DNA of 64,000 nt, from contig OZ017766.1 in the NCBI GenBank assembly GCA_963969345.1, positions 2,666,001-2,730,000 of the forward strand, in the 5' to 3' direction. How positions within the stretch are numbered: the first letter of the stretch is position 1; each line of letters begins with the position of its first letter. This document shows positions 46,448-59,500 of the stretch, one piece after another. The notes under the pieces are model-generated. The model searched no databases. It was not told the origin of the DNA and saw only the letters and a list, made by a program, of their open reading frames with translations. The position numbers and the translations under genes were made by a program. The DNA comes from Turbatrix aceti. Lineage: Eukaryota; Nematoda; Chromadorea; Rhabditida; Panagrolaimidae.

Positions 46448-47404
46448 ATGACTGAAGTCGCTAATCTCCCGCAAGTCAACGCTATCGGCTCGTGGGCCGA
46501 CGCTGTCGAGCAAGACTGTGAGTTGCTTTCTGCCTCGCTTTTTCTAAAAATTGAGTTTTGTGTGAAATTGTGCTTTTTAGTAACGCCCGGTCTACGCCAG
46601 CGCAAAGAAGTCACAAAGGACGGAATCCGCACCGTGACGGATTACATCAAGGAGGATGGCAGCAGCATCGTCCAGGAAGTGATCACGACCTTCAAAGTCA
46701 TCCAGAAGAAAGTGCCTAAGGCTGTTGCCGACCGCAAGAAGTGGAAGAAGTTCGGCAAGTCGGCCAAGGACGGTCAGGGACCCCAGGTGTACACCACCTA
46801 CGTCGCCGAGGAGGTCAAGATGCAGTTCGCGCAGAGCCGCGCCAACGAAGAGGAGCAGGCCCAGCTCGACACGGCCATCCTCAACGCGACTCGCCCCGTC
46901 GACGCGAAGGCCCATTGCCGTTACTGCAAAGCCAACGACCATTGGTCTGTCAACTGTCCCTACAAGGTGGGTTCCGGAGCGATTCTGAGCGCATGAGACG
47001 GTTGTCTTTCGTTTCAGGAGTACATGGGCCAGAAAGAAGAGGAGGAAGAGAACACCCGCATCGCCGCCGGTGGCCGGTACGTTCCTCCTTCCCGCGATGG
47101 TCGTGGTGGCATGATGAGCAGCGGCCCGATGTCGGATCGTCGCGAGGACTTCACAGTCCGCGTCACCAACCTGCCCGAAGACGACGACAACATCGAGGAA
47201 GAGCTCCGATTCAGGTTTGGCAAGGCGGGCCACATCGACCGCCTCTACGTCGCCCGCGACAAGCAGACCCTCCGCATCAAGGGCTTCGCATACATCACCT
47301 ACCAGACCCGCGAAGACGCCGAGAGAGCGATCGAGATGTCCCGGGGCTTCCGCATGGGCCACCTCATCATCAAGGTCGAATGGGCCAAGCCGAGCACCAA
47401 CTGA
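46448..47404 (+). CDS. Translation initiation factor eIF3 subunit G
   Basis: Three exons (46448-46517, 46581-46966, 47018-47404) give 280 residues. The N-terminal part with DLTPGLRQRKEVTKDGIRTVTDYI and KVPKAVADRKKWKKFGKS matches eIF3g. A CCHC zinc knuckle CRYCKANDHWSVNCP sits around residue 160, and a C-terminal RRM has RVTNLPEDDDNIEEELRF and IKGFAYITY. eIF3g binds eIF4B and mRNA in the 43S preinitiation complex. The gene is 198 bp after GRX5 and 238 bp before ARL2. As I recall, C. elegans eif-3.G and evl-20 (ARL2) are also immediate neighbours. Confidence 0.95.
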
Positions 47405-47642
47405 CGGTGCCGCGGAGTCGTTTTGTTGGGTTTTTTCTGGGATATTGTTTGAATTGCAAGCTGGAGGCCGGGGTGTGGTCGGCGTTGCTGACCAGCACGA
47501 TGGCTTCGTGGATGCATAAATTGTTGAAGAGGAGATTTTGCGTGAACTGGGCTCGTGGATCGGATGCCGAAACCGTAGTCATTTTTGAAGAGGAGTTCGA
47601 TTCGGCAGGGAAAATAACCGAAATTCAGGAAACACAGCCGCG

Positions 47643-48234
47643 ATGGTTTTGCTATCCATCCTGAAAAAGCGAAAGAGGCAGGAAAAGGAGATGCGAATCC
47701 TGATCCTCGGCCTCGACGCGTCCGGGAAGACGACGTTCATGAAGAAGGTCAACGGTGAGGACGTTTCCACCATCTCCCCAACTTTTGGTGAGATTTTTCT
47801 TCCTTTTTCATACAATAATGCCTAATTTAGGCTTCAACATCGAAACCCTCGAATTCAAGGGCTGGAAGCTGAACATGTGGGACGTCGGCGGGCAAAAGTC
47901 TCTGAGATCGTACTGGCGGAACTACTTTGAGCGCACGGACGGCCTCATCTGGGTCGTCGACCCCTGGGACGATCGCCTCGACGACTGCCGCCGGGAGCTC
48001 CACGCCCTCATCGGCGAGGACATCCTGGTGGGGTGCTCGGTGCTCATCCTCATCAACAAATGCGACCGGGGGGAGGTCGACGCGGACGCCGTCAAGAAGG
48101 CCCTCGATCTCGATGGCATTAAGGGGCATCACTTTGAGACGTTCAAAACGAGCTCCGTGAGGGGAGACAACCTGCTCGAGGCCCTGGACTGGCTGTGCAC
48201 CGATATTGCCTCGAAGGTGCTCGCTGTCGATTGA
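47643..48234 (+). CDS. ARL2: ARL2 small GTPase
   Basis: Two exons (47643-47787 and 47831-48234) give 182 residues. [25 protein letters not shown] opens as in ARL2. The P-loop is GLDASGKTT, switch II follows [18 protein letters not shown], and the guanine-specificity motif is NKCD (usually NKQD). ARL2 lacks a classic N-myristoylated Gly2 function; in animals it acts with tubulin cofactors and BART in microtubule biogenesis. The C. elegans orthologue is evl-20. An AATTCAG acceptor 14 nt before the ATG fits trans-splicing. It is last in the plus-strand cluster. Confidence 0.95.
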
Positions 48235-48658
48235 TTTCACGGGGGATACGGTCGCCTGATCTCAACTCTTTTTCATGCTTGTAAATACACTTTTTCGTAC
48301 GCTCGATAAAACTCCATTTTGATCTCGCCTTGAAGGCGTTTTTTGATTTTTCCTATTGGGTAACGGTCGCTTGTTTGTTCAACGAGTTTTGCCCGGTAAA
48401 AAATAAAACAGCACAGGTTTTCGCATTCGCCTTCCTCTGGCCTATCTGAAAAAAGGGTTTTGTGCCCGATGAACCTAATTGATTATTCATTTTATTACAA
48501 AGCCCAGCATATCTGACTGACTCTAAAGATCACGTTCCACAATTCTCACCAATAATAAATATCAACACAATAAAAACAATAAAAAGCGAGGGCAGTAGTT
48601 GAAAGAGCCATTTTGAAGCACCGGAATGTAGCTACGACGCAGGAGAGCCGCATCTTGA
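48235..48658. other. Convergent intergenic region ARL2 / chitin synthase
   Basis: The 424 bp separates the stop codons of two genes that converge. TTTATT near 48491 is a candidate minus-strand poly(A) signal for chitin synthase. Nothing else was recognised. Confidence 0.5.
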
Positions 48659-51600
48659 TCACATCTTGGACTCGGGTGTTTTGCCGACGTCGTTCTGGTT
48701 AAATATGCGATCTAGTCTCCTCTGCGCAGGTCCCCGACTTTGGTTTTCCGCGTTCTCGCTGTAGGGATTGTCCTGAAGAGATTTTACGTTCCGGTTGAAG
48801 TGAGCCCCGTGGAACCTACCGTTCTCTTGTCCATGGTGCCAAAGAGGCTGTCCCTCCTCTGCTCAAGCGCCCTGATGGTGCCCTTCTTGAGCGTGAGCCT
48901 TTTCTCTCTCCCCCCGAGGCCCAGAGGCATCTCCTCCTGGAGATCCGCGCTGGAGAGGGCGAAGAAGCGCTTCTTGAAGGCCGCGTCGAGGGTTTCGGTG
49001 CGCCGTTTCATCATGGACCGCCTCGAGGATTCGAGATTCTGCACGACGCGGCGCCTGCTGATGCCCTGCTCCTCGGTCTGCGCAGAATCGTCGAATTCGT
49101 CGACTCCGCGGATCGCCTGGAGCTCCCTCGCGATTTCCACCGCGTTCTGGACGACCAGGTCCTCGTCTGAGATCTTGTCGTGCTTCTTCTTGAAGCAGAA
49201 CAGCTCGGTGGAGGCGATGATGTGCGCGAGTGTGCCGAAGCGATGCATGAGCATGGCGAAGAACTGGATGACCAGGATGGACATGAAGAAGACGAGGAAG
49301 ACGAGCCCGATCGGCTCGAGGTGGAGTCTGGTTCGGACGATTCTCACAATCTCGTAGTCGTCCTTGTCGTGGACTGTCTCGTTTTTGTACCCGATGGGCC
49401 ACTCGATGTAGAGAGACTCCTTCTGCATCTGCAGAATGAGCACGACGATGATGAAGACGATGTTGAGCATGAAGAAGGCGGAAGATACCTTGTTGCGCAG
49501 GTCGGTGAGGCTCTTGGTGATGCGGCTCTGCTCCTTGGCGTCGACGGCGATGGGCTGGAGGTAGCGGTCGATCATGTCCGTCCAGAAGCTCTCCTCCTCG
49601 TGCTCGAGGTAGTCGCGCTCCGCGTAGCGCAGAGTGGCGTCGCCGAGCCACGTCTCCGAGCGGGTCTGCTTCCAGCGCTTGTTGCGCATCGCAGCCTGGC
49701 TCTGCTGCCGGAGCTCGCGGTCGTCTTCGCGCTCCGCCTGGTCGTCGTCGTCGCCGTCGTTCCACTTGTCGGAGCCAGAGGCCATGCCGGTGGATATCCG
49801 GCTGCTGAACGTCACCTGGCCGTTCGCCTTGCGCTCCAGGTTGTCGATTTTGCGGGTGAGCTCCTTGATGCCCTCGTTGATCTTCCAGATCTGAGGTGAC
49901 GTCTCCATCTTGTTCGGCCCCAGACAGCACATGAGACGGCACGCCGAGCCGCAGCCCAGCGAGAAGTCGCTCTCGGCGTCCGCGCCGAGACCGTTTTCCA
50001 TGAGCTCGAAGCGGGCGCCCTTGGTCGGACGCTCGCTCTCCAGCGTAGGGTCTTCGCGGGTGCCCCAGGACACGGTGTTGAGGTTGCAGATGCTGTAGAT
50101 GGGCAGCAGCATGTACATGCACGGGATCGCGAGGAAGTAGAGCGTGCCGGGAATGATGCAGGTGAACTCGAGGGGATGCAGCACGGCCGCCGTGATGAAG
50201 CTGAAAAGGGCCGTTGAGTGTCGTCTACCTGGCATGCCACTCACCTTCCAATAACCGTGAACAAGAACATGGAGTGCGGCGACAACACGCCGTCTTTCTG
50301 GATCTGAAGCGAGGTGCCCACGATGACAGCCGTCATGAACATGGCAAAGAGCGCTCCCACGACCTGCGCACACAGCATCTGGGTCTCCGGCTTGCAGATC
50401 ATGCACACGATGCAGAAGAGCACGACGGGCAGCGAGACGATGAGCAGCGCCCACTTGGTGTCGATGTTGAACGAGATGGACAACGCACCCACGATCATGA
50501 GGAAGATCGTCCCGGGACCCAGGAGCGAGGATATGAGCATGACGAGTTGGTAGAGGATGTACCAGATCGAGATGGACTCGTTGACGGAGACGACGTTTTT
50601 ATAGTCCTTGAGCAGGTCGATGATGTTCGCGATCGTCGACGGGATCCAGCGTCGGCGCTGGTTGAAGAACTCGGTGAAGCCTTCGGGGGCGAAGGTGAGG
50701 GCGTCGGAAGCCGCGCAGTACTCGACCCGGTAGCCTCGCTGGAGTAGGAGCGTGCAGAGCCAGCGGTCCTCGCCCTGATCGTACTGGATGTAGTCGAGGG
50801 CCTGCTCCGACTTGCTCGCGTACTTCCGGGTCACGTTGTCGTCCATCAAGGCGTAGGACCTGAAGAGCGAGAAGCAGCCCGGCGAGCAGAGCACGCAGCC
50901 GATCATGTGTTCGGTGGCCTTCTGCAGCCAATGCCCGACTGCGTACTCGAACTTCTGGTACCAGATCATCGGCCCGCTGCCACGGGGATGAATTCTGCCG
51001 CACGCAGCGCCGAGACGCCGGTTTTTCTTCATCAGGTCGACGAGCAGGTGCACGCACTGCGGCGTGAAATCGACGTCGCCGTCCAGCGTGAGGATGAACG
51101 TGTTCTCCGCGATGACTTCCTTTCTCGCCTGGTCGCTGACCTTCATCATGAGCCTGTAGCCCAGCAGGTAGTACAGGTACATCACCTGGCTCCACCGCTT
51201 CCTGTGTCTGATTTGGTTCTTGTTTTTGAGATGGATCGTGAGCCTGTTTTTGCCCGGCATCACGTAGCACAGCCGACCTCCGTAGGGCGTCGTAAACTTC
51301 TTGGGCGGCTTGAGTCGCAGCATGCACTGATGTATCGCGCTCGCGGCATCGTCAATCTTGTCGATGAGCTGTTTGACGAACTTGTTGATGACGGGCTCGC
51401 CGTACTCGTTAACGTCGTAGGCGTCGTCGACGAAGATGTGCGCTTCGAACTCGTAGTAGTCGGGATCGACGACTTTGAGGTACTTCTGGGCGTTTCGACG
51501 GGCGCACTGGTCCTCGTCGAGGCGGAAGATGGACTTGAGCATGCACGTCATCTCCAGCGCGCTCTCGTGCCACATCGTGGCGCAGACGTAGATCTTGGTG

Positions 51601-54018
51601 ATGGCGTCTGCGGCAGAGGCGGTTTCGCGGATGAGCCCGGATTCGAGTTTGGAAGACGATACACTGCAGACTGAAGGCGGCGGCTTTGGCATCTGTCCCG
51701 GCCCGATTGTTTCGTACGTCTGGGACGAGTCTTCATTGTCTACGTCGAGATCCTGGAACTCGGCCTTGATCTTGGCTTTGTCGTCGCATCGCCGGTTGAA
51801 CGCGAGCGATTGGTCTATGAAGACCGCGCTGTAGTACGAGAGGATGAAGAGCTTCTCGCTCCTCGCCAGTCTCTCGTGCTTCGGCGTCCACAGGTGTATC
51901 GTAACCCAAATCTGGCTGCCCAGCCAGGCGAGCCAGAACCACGTCTGTGGATTCATCCAGAAGTCCACGCTCCAGACGGGCGCGGAGTTAGGCGAGCACT
52001 GCCAGAAGAGGTCCTTCCGGAGGATGGACGTCATGTGGCACGCGTCTTTCTGTCGCATAGCGCACGACGAGGCGAGGAACATGACGGTGACCGGGACGGT
52101 CAGCGTGATGGGCAGCGCGAAGCCCATCCGCTGCATCATGACCTTGCACGCAAACTTGGAGGAGTGGTAGCAGACCAAGACGGAACCGATCTGGATGAGC
52201 GCGACCCACAACGCATCGTACTGGTTGGTGTACTGGTTGATCTGGATGGTGGAGTCGATCTTCTCGTAGTACCTGCCCTCCTCAAAGTTGTTGCCCAGCT
52301 GGGACATGCGCTTGATGAAGTTGTCCATCTGGCTCTCGCTGAGGTCGGAGGCGGTAATGTGGATGAGCTTCTCGCCGAAGGGGTCCCTCTGCAGGAGCAC
52401 CTTGGTCTCGAAGCGGGGCGTGATGAAGAAAAACAGGCACAGCAGGTAGATGACGCACTTCCACAGCGAGACGATGACGTACGTCTTCGACCTACGCTCG
52501 CTGAGGCGGTTGGCAAAGGTTCCCAAGCTCCGGATGGGCGGCAGGAAGGAGTCCCGATGCACAAAGTTCTGCCACCACGCCAGCGAGATCAGGACCAACG
52601 AACACGAGATGGCGAACGCCTTGGACCGGATTTCGGGCACCAGAACCGGCCACGACCAGAAGCCGGCGCTCTGGGGCACGATGGCCGCGATGTCGATGAT
52701 GATGAGGAACATGGTCAGCTTGGCCGCCTTCCGACTCAGCGCGCTCAGAATGGACGGCACGAGGCAGAGCGCGTTGCTCACCATCGCTGCGGTGTCTGCC
52801 GGCATGTCGGGGAGCACCATGAAGACCAGCATGCCGACGCCGAACGCGTGCAGCGACTCGACGATGAGCACGACGAAGAACTGCATGAGCGTTGGCCGGC
52901 GCACGTTGCGGAAGAGCGTCCTGTGCAGGCACCGGATGAAGCAGACGACTTCCGGCGCGCAGAGCGAGATGAACGCCGCCCAGATCCATTTTGTCACGTG
53001 GCTTGGGGGAATGTAGATTTCGTTTACCGCGGCTTCTGAAGACGGGTACGGTAAAAAGAGAATTTTTTTGTTGTGATTTTTGTTTTTTGGAATGACGCAG
53101 CTTTTTTTTGCAGAAAACTCGTGACAAAACCGTGACAAAAAATAGTTACAGGTATCATATCCCAATTCTTCCCAGCCACCGACCGCGCTGGCCAGGGAGA
53201 CGGTCTTCGTTTACTATACTCGCCGGGGGGCTATCCGTATCATGTCAACCCCTTCTCCCTCTCCGTCTGGGGGGTCTCGGGAAGGGATCGGTTTACAGTT
53301 TTGAAAAGTTGCATGCGAAAAAATGAATTGACTATTTGAGTCAAAAGATTGCGCATCCATCGATCGTCGAACACGAACTGGTTTCGCATTTCACCACAAA
53401 AACCGGTAAAAATGTCTCTTGAATCACACAAGCTTGAGAAAAAAAACAACAAGCGCAAATACACAAAAAATATCAATATCCTCGTTTTTGGTGTTTCGGA
53501 AAAATCAGAATCCGCAACAGTGCAAAAAAAAGCTGCAGACAAGCAAACAAACCTGGGATTCGGTCCGGACACACGGATATGTTCTTGCCTGCCCAGCTGA
53601 TGCCGTTAATCATCAGCAGGAACGATGACTTGGCCACGACGGCGCTTCCGAGGGTCAGAAAAAAGAGAACGAAAAATGTAGCCACTTTGAGAACCTGGAG
53701 CGACATTTCGTGCCAGAACCCTGAAATTTTTCAAAAAATGGAATGAAGGGCGCTTTTTTGACCTAACGCACCCTTGCCAATGTAGTCGTTTTTAGGCGGC
53801 AGTAATCGGAAGATATCCCATCCCTGGGTGTCGGGAACGGTCACGCTCGGAGCGTCGTCGCCGCCGATGGTCGCGCCGCCGCCGCTGAGGCCCTCTGATC
53901 CCGGCCTGGCGTACTGCTGCGACCGGCGCTGGCCGACATCCGCGTTTCCGCCTCCGCCGCGGGCGCCGTTCATGCCCAGCCTGAGGTAGGCGGCTTCTTC
54001 GCGATCGAGGGTATCCAT
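48659..54018 (-). CDS. Chitin synthase
   Basis: Five exons (53772-54018, 53553-53720, 50245-53035, 48820-50200, 48659-48772) give 1,566 residues. A Gly/Ala-rich cytosolic N-terminus is followed by membrane segments. The central GT2 catalytic domain has the EDR motif at about residue 893 and QRRRWIPST at about 932. More membrane segments follow, then SWGTRE at about 1114, the signature shared by arthropod and nematode enzymes. A charged coiled-coil-prone cytosolic stretch and two further spans precede a long basic tail. It transfers GlcNAc from UDP-GlcNAc to build chitin at the plasma membrane. Nematodes have an eggshell and a pharyngeal enzyme; I cannot tell which this is. There is no myosin domain. 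The divergent neighbour is the IGxG protein. Confidence 0.96.
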
Positions 54019-56555
54019 CCGGAGGGTTGGGGTCTCGACGCGAAGTACACCACTGCTGCCTGGAGGAGGTTGGAGGGGGTTTCGATGGGACTGTAATGAT
54101 TTTTGATGCCAATCAGAAACACAATAATAATTTTTGTAAAAATTTCAAACAAATCACAAAGAAATCGAAACTGACAGCCTCGTCGGCAATTTTATCCACG
54201 CACAACAATCAACGGTGAACAGCTGCTAAAACAATGCAAAAAGCAGCCTTTTTGTTACATCGCGCCCGGGAGTTGGCTGCGGTCAAACTGCATGAGCCCC
54301 GAGGCCCTTTGCAAGGCAGTCTTCCTCCTGTCGAGTCAAATTGGAACTCCTACAGGACTTAGCGGCCCTTGAAGACCCGACCGCGGACCAAAATCCCCTG
54401 TCTTCCCGGTAGCAAGGTGCACTTGTGCCCCGCTCTTCCCTCAGGTGTCCGTCCACCGCAAGACAAACCCCCTCCTCGCGCATGAAGGGATACTTTTTGT
54501 CAAGTACCAATTTTGTCTGCGCTCCGGCAGCCAGTAAGCGATTGTGCATCTGTCAGCCTCCGCCGTCTTACAGAAGGCGTCCGAGATCGGGTTTGTCTCG
54601 ACAGGCGTCCACAGTCATTATTAGCCCCCCATACGGTCGGTCATGTTTGTTTTTTGAATAACCAAGCAATTCTGGGCCCGCTGGATTTCCTTTTCTTCTT
54701 GCGCACCGCATCGCCTGCAGCCCCGGAGCAAGGGTTCCCCGACCTGTGCGTGTGTGTACAAAAATCTCTTTTTTGACCAAATCAGCGCAGAAATCGTCTG
54801 TCTGCCCCCGGGCCGGTCGACAAAGTGCAGCGTTCACCCCGCGGTGTTGTTTTAGGACCCATCAAGGCTGTCAAACACCTCCAATAATCTGTCTAATTCC
54901 TCCGTTCCATGCACAAAGCCGTTTTTACAGACTTCGGCTTCTGCAGGTGCATGTTCATGTTCTCTCCTGTCGCTACTCCGGAATTGGTCAGATTTGGGGT
55001 CATTGTGCACCAACCGGGGTGCAGGTGTCCAATCTGAACACCCCATTTTTTTTCGACACTTGTTGCGTTTGTAACTATCACGAAAGAGGTCCGGAAAATG
55101 CAAAGAGGGAATCGGAGACAAGAGGAAGCAGAAATGACACCTTGCACATAAAAAACGTGAGTAGCATTCATAAGTCCATTTCAAGAGTAGCTTTGGTTTT
55201 TTTAAAAGCTTAAAAGTTGTGCTTTGATGTGCCCGCTGATAGATCCCAGATCTACGGACTATTTTCTTTGCAATATGAGTTTTTTTCTGACAGATTTTGA
55301 ATATAGGTGAGCAGAAAGCATAATTGTCAGATTCGGACAGTTGAAAACAATGCGAAAAAGTCAACGCTCAAAACACACTTTTTTTAGCAAAAAAACTGCA
55401 GTCAATTGTTGAAAAATTAATAAAAATGAGCACATTGTGGGTTAAGATGGATGGCAATGCGTTTCTTGACGGATAATTCTGTTGGAGTATTTTAGGCACA
55501 CGCTTAATAAAGTTAACGTAATTTGTTTGTATTTATTTAATTTTGTCATGTGTTTAATAAATGGGCGTAATCCTGAGCTTATTCGTCGTGCTACTTACAT
55601 ACGCAATCAGCATTTTTTTTTGTAAAACAATACCAGGAGCCCAGCCCTTTTTGAACCCTTGTAATCACTGACAACACGTCAATTGCTTAATGGAAAAAGT
55701 TCGAGAGCCATAAAAGTCTCTGGTTGACATGCCCATCATTCGCGTCACTAGCATCATCTAATCAACCGACAAGCCAATGTTTGACAAAAAAAATAATTTT
55801 TTGATAAATCGTTTTTACTAAACACGCCATTAATGGGCTTGCGAGGGAGGGACAACAATTGCTTCCGACAACAATGGTTTTTCCCTGTTTATGGGTCCCC
55901 CGCAAAAAAATCATGAAAGGATCGCTAGCAACGTGTGGCTTCTCGAAGACCAAATTAGCGGATCACTGGACCCTTCAATTGCGTAATCTCGTCCCAGACT
56001 GCTTTAAAATCGGCTTATTCGTTTTTTTCGTGCCAGGAAGGACTCGGGAAGTATTATCAGTCACGCTATAGTTACTGCTGACCAACAAGTCGTTCCAAAA
56101 GCGGGTAATCGGGCGAGGAAGTACCGAAATAGCAGCGACGGTCGTTGTTCGAAGGCGTCTGAAAAACATTCCAATCTGCGAGTAACCAGGCATGCTTCAC
56201 GGCGCCCGGACTCGTTAACGATCGCGCCGACAGACCGACGTCCAGCCTTATCGCGGAGGGGTGCACTCCCTCGATCGCCTACACGTGAATGCACGGGATG
56301 ATAAACGTACACCTGGCGTGCAATTTCCGAGGTTTATCATGTAATAAGGCCTGTAGCGCAATCAGCAAAAGGAGTACCGATAGCTGACTTGCCGGGTGAA
56401 TGGCGAGGCGTTAATCAATGCGAGGAGAAGCAGAAACGCGGACGAGAGGCGCAAGCGACACCTATACTTGATGACTCGGTGTGCGGTGTGGTCGTTGTTT
56501 TGTTGATTGTCAAAAAAAGGCCAGCTATCGTGGTTCGACAACACATTCGCCCGCA
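54019..56555. other. Intergenic region between chitin synthase and the IGxG-repeat gene
   Basis: The 2.5 kb separates two divergent genes and should hold both promoters. A GC-rich island lies around 54260-54850, unlike the AT-rich remainder. Frames in it (for example minus 54283-54549) have no family features, but the composition is closer to coding than to spacer DNA. An extra 5' exon or an unrecognised small gene cannot be excluded. Confidence 0.45.
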
Positions 56556-59500
56556 ATGGTCAAGTTCTGCTACCTGTGCTGCTTCTGGCACTGCAACACG
56601 GATGCCAACAAGCACGACCTCGAAGACGCCTACTACGAGGTGTCCTTCTTCAGGTACACGACTCCGGTCGTCGTGGCACTCATCATCCTCTGCGGCCTCA
56701 AGGCCCTCTACGAGCTCGGGCTGCTCATCCTCTTCGCCTGCCTCGGGCTGCCCCTGCTGGTCATTTTGCCTGCGTTCTGGCTCTTCACGCCCATCATCGC
56801 CTTCCTGGCGTACAAGCTCGCCGATCCCAAGATCTACATCGTCGCCTTTGTTATACTGGTAAGTGTGGGATCGTTGTCAAGCATTTTGCACAGTTTTGAG
56901 GGGTATGAGTGGGCAATTGGTGGTTAAAAACCTGCGTTGTGGTTTTGAATGTCCGGGATGCGCGTATGGAAGCCTTTTTCAAGTTGAAAAACAGATTGCT
57001 AGTGCTTCTGGCAGCTGAGCTCGTCCACGCATGCGTGCATGTATAATCAATCGATGTACATAAAAAACATTGAATTTAAATCAATAATTTTATTCCTAGA
57101 TTTTTATTTTTGATACATTTTGAATAATTTTTTGTTTGAAAACACCGTTTTAATTTTATTTTTGAAAAATAAAAATGCATGATGTCACCGGGCTAAAATT
57201 TTTATGGCGTTAAAATTATTACAAACCCAAATTAAACGAAGCAAATGGATAAGACTAAATTTATACAAAAAACATTTGTCGAACAAGGTTCCTATTTACT
57301 GCAACTCTAAATTTTCCATTTCTTGAAGCACGCACAAATTTTACTCCCCAAATGTTTATTCCTTTTATGCGGTTTTTGATCCCTTTCAGTAAAGATTACA
57401 TCTAACATTTTTCAGGTAATCCTAACATTCCTGGATGTCTTTCAATTTGTATGGTTTTTCCTGGCGCTGTGCACGCAGGGTTCCGCGCTGTTTCCGTACA
57501 TGTCGCGGAACCTCGCTTCGTCCGCCTCGGCCAACGTCCTGCTCTCTTTCGTCATCATCATCGAGTTCTTCGTCGCCATCCACGGCATCGTCAACTGCAT
57601 CGTCGCTTGGCGATGCATAGAGTACGCGCAGCGGCAGCGCAAGATCGAATGGGTCGTCACGAGTCGCCAGCACCACCGTCAGCACGCCGAGGCCGCCATC
57701 GAGACGACCCACGGCACCGGCCTCCAGACCATTGAGTCTTCACGGTCCACCATTGAGAATGACGCCGACGACGACGGATCCTTCGACGAAGAGGGCCTGC
57801 AGAACGTCCCTCTGGGACCGAGACTCGAGTACTACGACATACCACCGCCCCTGGAAGCGGGCACGAGTGTAAACTCCACGACGTCAGAGCACCTGCCTCT
57901 GCCCCACATCCTGCACCGCGACTCCATCAGCCCCGTGGCAATGGACGAGGAAACCAAGATCGCGATCAGCAAGGCGTCCAGTGGCGGCAGGATCGGCCGC
58001 GGCGTCGTCGGCTACGGCAGGGGCAAGGGAATCTTGTCGACGACCGACCGCTTCAGCCAGAAGACCGCGTCCATCGACACCAGCGAGACCGATATCAACG
58101 TCACCGTCACCGACGCTGATAGCATCGATGTTCTGCGAGTCGATCCCGAGTTTGCAGCCGTTCCTCTCGGCTTCGCCGCCCCGGTGGGAAGGTATGACCA
58201 CGAAGGCAGCACCGACCGCATTGAGAGCGAAAAAGCCTCCAAAGCGAGTCTCAGCGGCCGCGGATCCATTGCGACTGGAGGTCGGGCCTCGCTGAGCGAC
58301 TACTACCACGACGATCCTCCTTCGAGGAGCAGCGTGGACCACCTCGCCTACGACGTTCCCCCCGCAACCAATGATCTGGAAATCGAATCAGTCAAGATCG
58401 GCAAAGGAGCCGAGCGCGAGGAAATCAAAATCGGAAAAAGCTCACTCTTCGGCGACAGCGCCATCTACGAACCCCTCAAACTGGGCCTCGGCATCGGAGG
58501 CGGCGCAGCGGCAGTCGCAAGTCTGGAAGCGCAGAAGGTGGACAAATTAAACAAGAATCCGGAATTTTCCGCCTACCCACTTGAAGATGCCGTTCAGTTT
58601 ATCCCTGGAGGCAGCAGTCTGCCTCCAGGAAAAGTTAGTGCAGGCTCCGAATCATCATTTACCCAGCAGCTCTGGCACGGCTCAACTGACAAATACGGCG
58701 GCGGAGGGCTGGGCCAGGATGACAGCATCGGGAACAGCGTTGTCGAGGTCGGAATCGGTGAAGGAGCCACGACTGCTGCAACAGATTTGGATCGTTTTTC
58801 AAAAACCGGTGAATTTGAATCGCAGCCTCTGGAAAACTTTGTCGCATCCATACCGGAAGGTTCGAGCATCTCAGCTGTGAGCAGGAGACCCAAAGAAAAA
58901 GCTCCCGATGTTCCACCGCACGGCAAAGATGCCGGGCACAGAGGAGACGGCACGTGAGTCAGGTTCACTTGCGGGGCTAGGGACTTTTTGGTTTTGCAGA
59001 CTCGAAAAGGATATCGACTTCGGCGTGCAACACGAAGCAGCTCAGGACATTGGATGGGGGGCTCAGGTGAGTAGCGTTGGATCCGGGACCGCTGTGTACC
59101 GAGAGGAAGACGGCGTAAAGCTCTACGACGACGTCATCGGTGAATACAGCATTGGCCAAGGAGTGCAATCCACGCATGTCATTGGTCACGGAGTGGAAGG
59201 TGACAGGTAAAGCCTTTTTTGTTTCCTACCACGAAAATTATTTATTTTTAGGACTCAGAGCGAAAGTATCGGTTGGGGAGCGGCTACTACCGTTACCCAA
59301 CCATTGACCGCGCATGACATCGGTCAAGGCGTCGAATTGGCCGGGGACACGTAAGTTATTTTCTGTTTCCTACCACGAAACTTTTTTTCTTGTGTTGTTA
59401 GGTCTCAGAGCGAAAGTATCGCCGAGGGAGCTGCCTCTACCGTAACTCAACCGATTATTGGCACGGGAGTGGACACAGGTTACACCACAGTCGAAACCTC

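Noticed and set aside
49180..53039. Plus-strand frames up to 409 codons inside the chitin synthase gene
   Set aside because: They are antisense shadows of a GC-rich coding region, with the His/Asp/Arg-heavy composition typical of complements.
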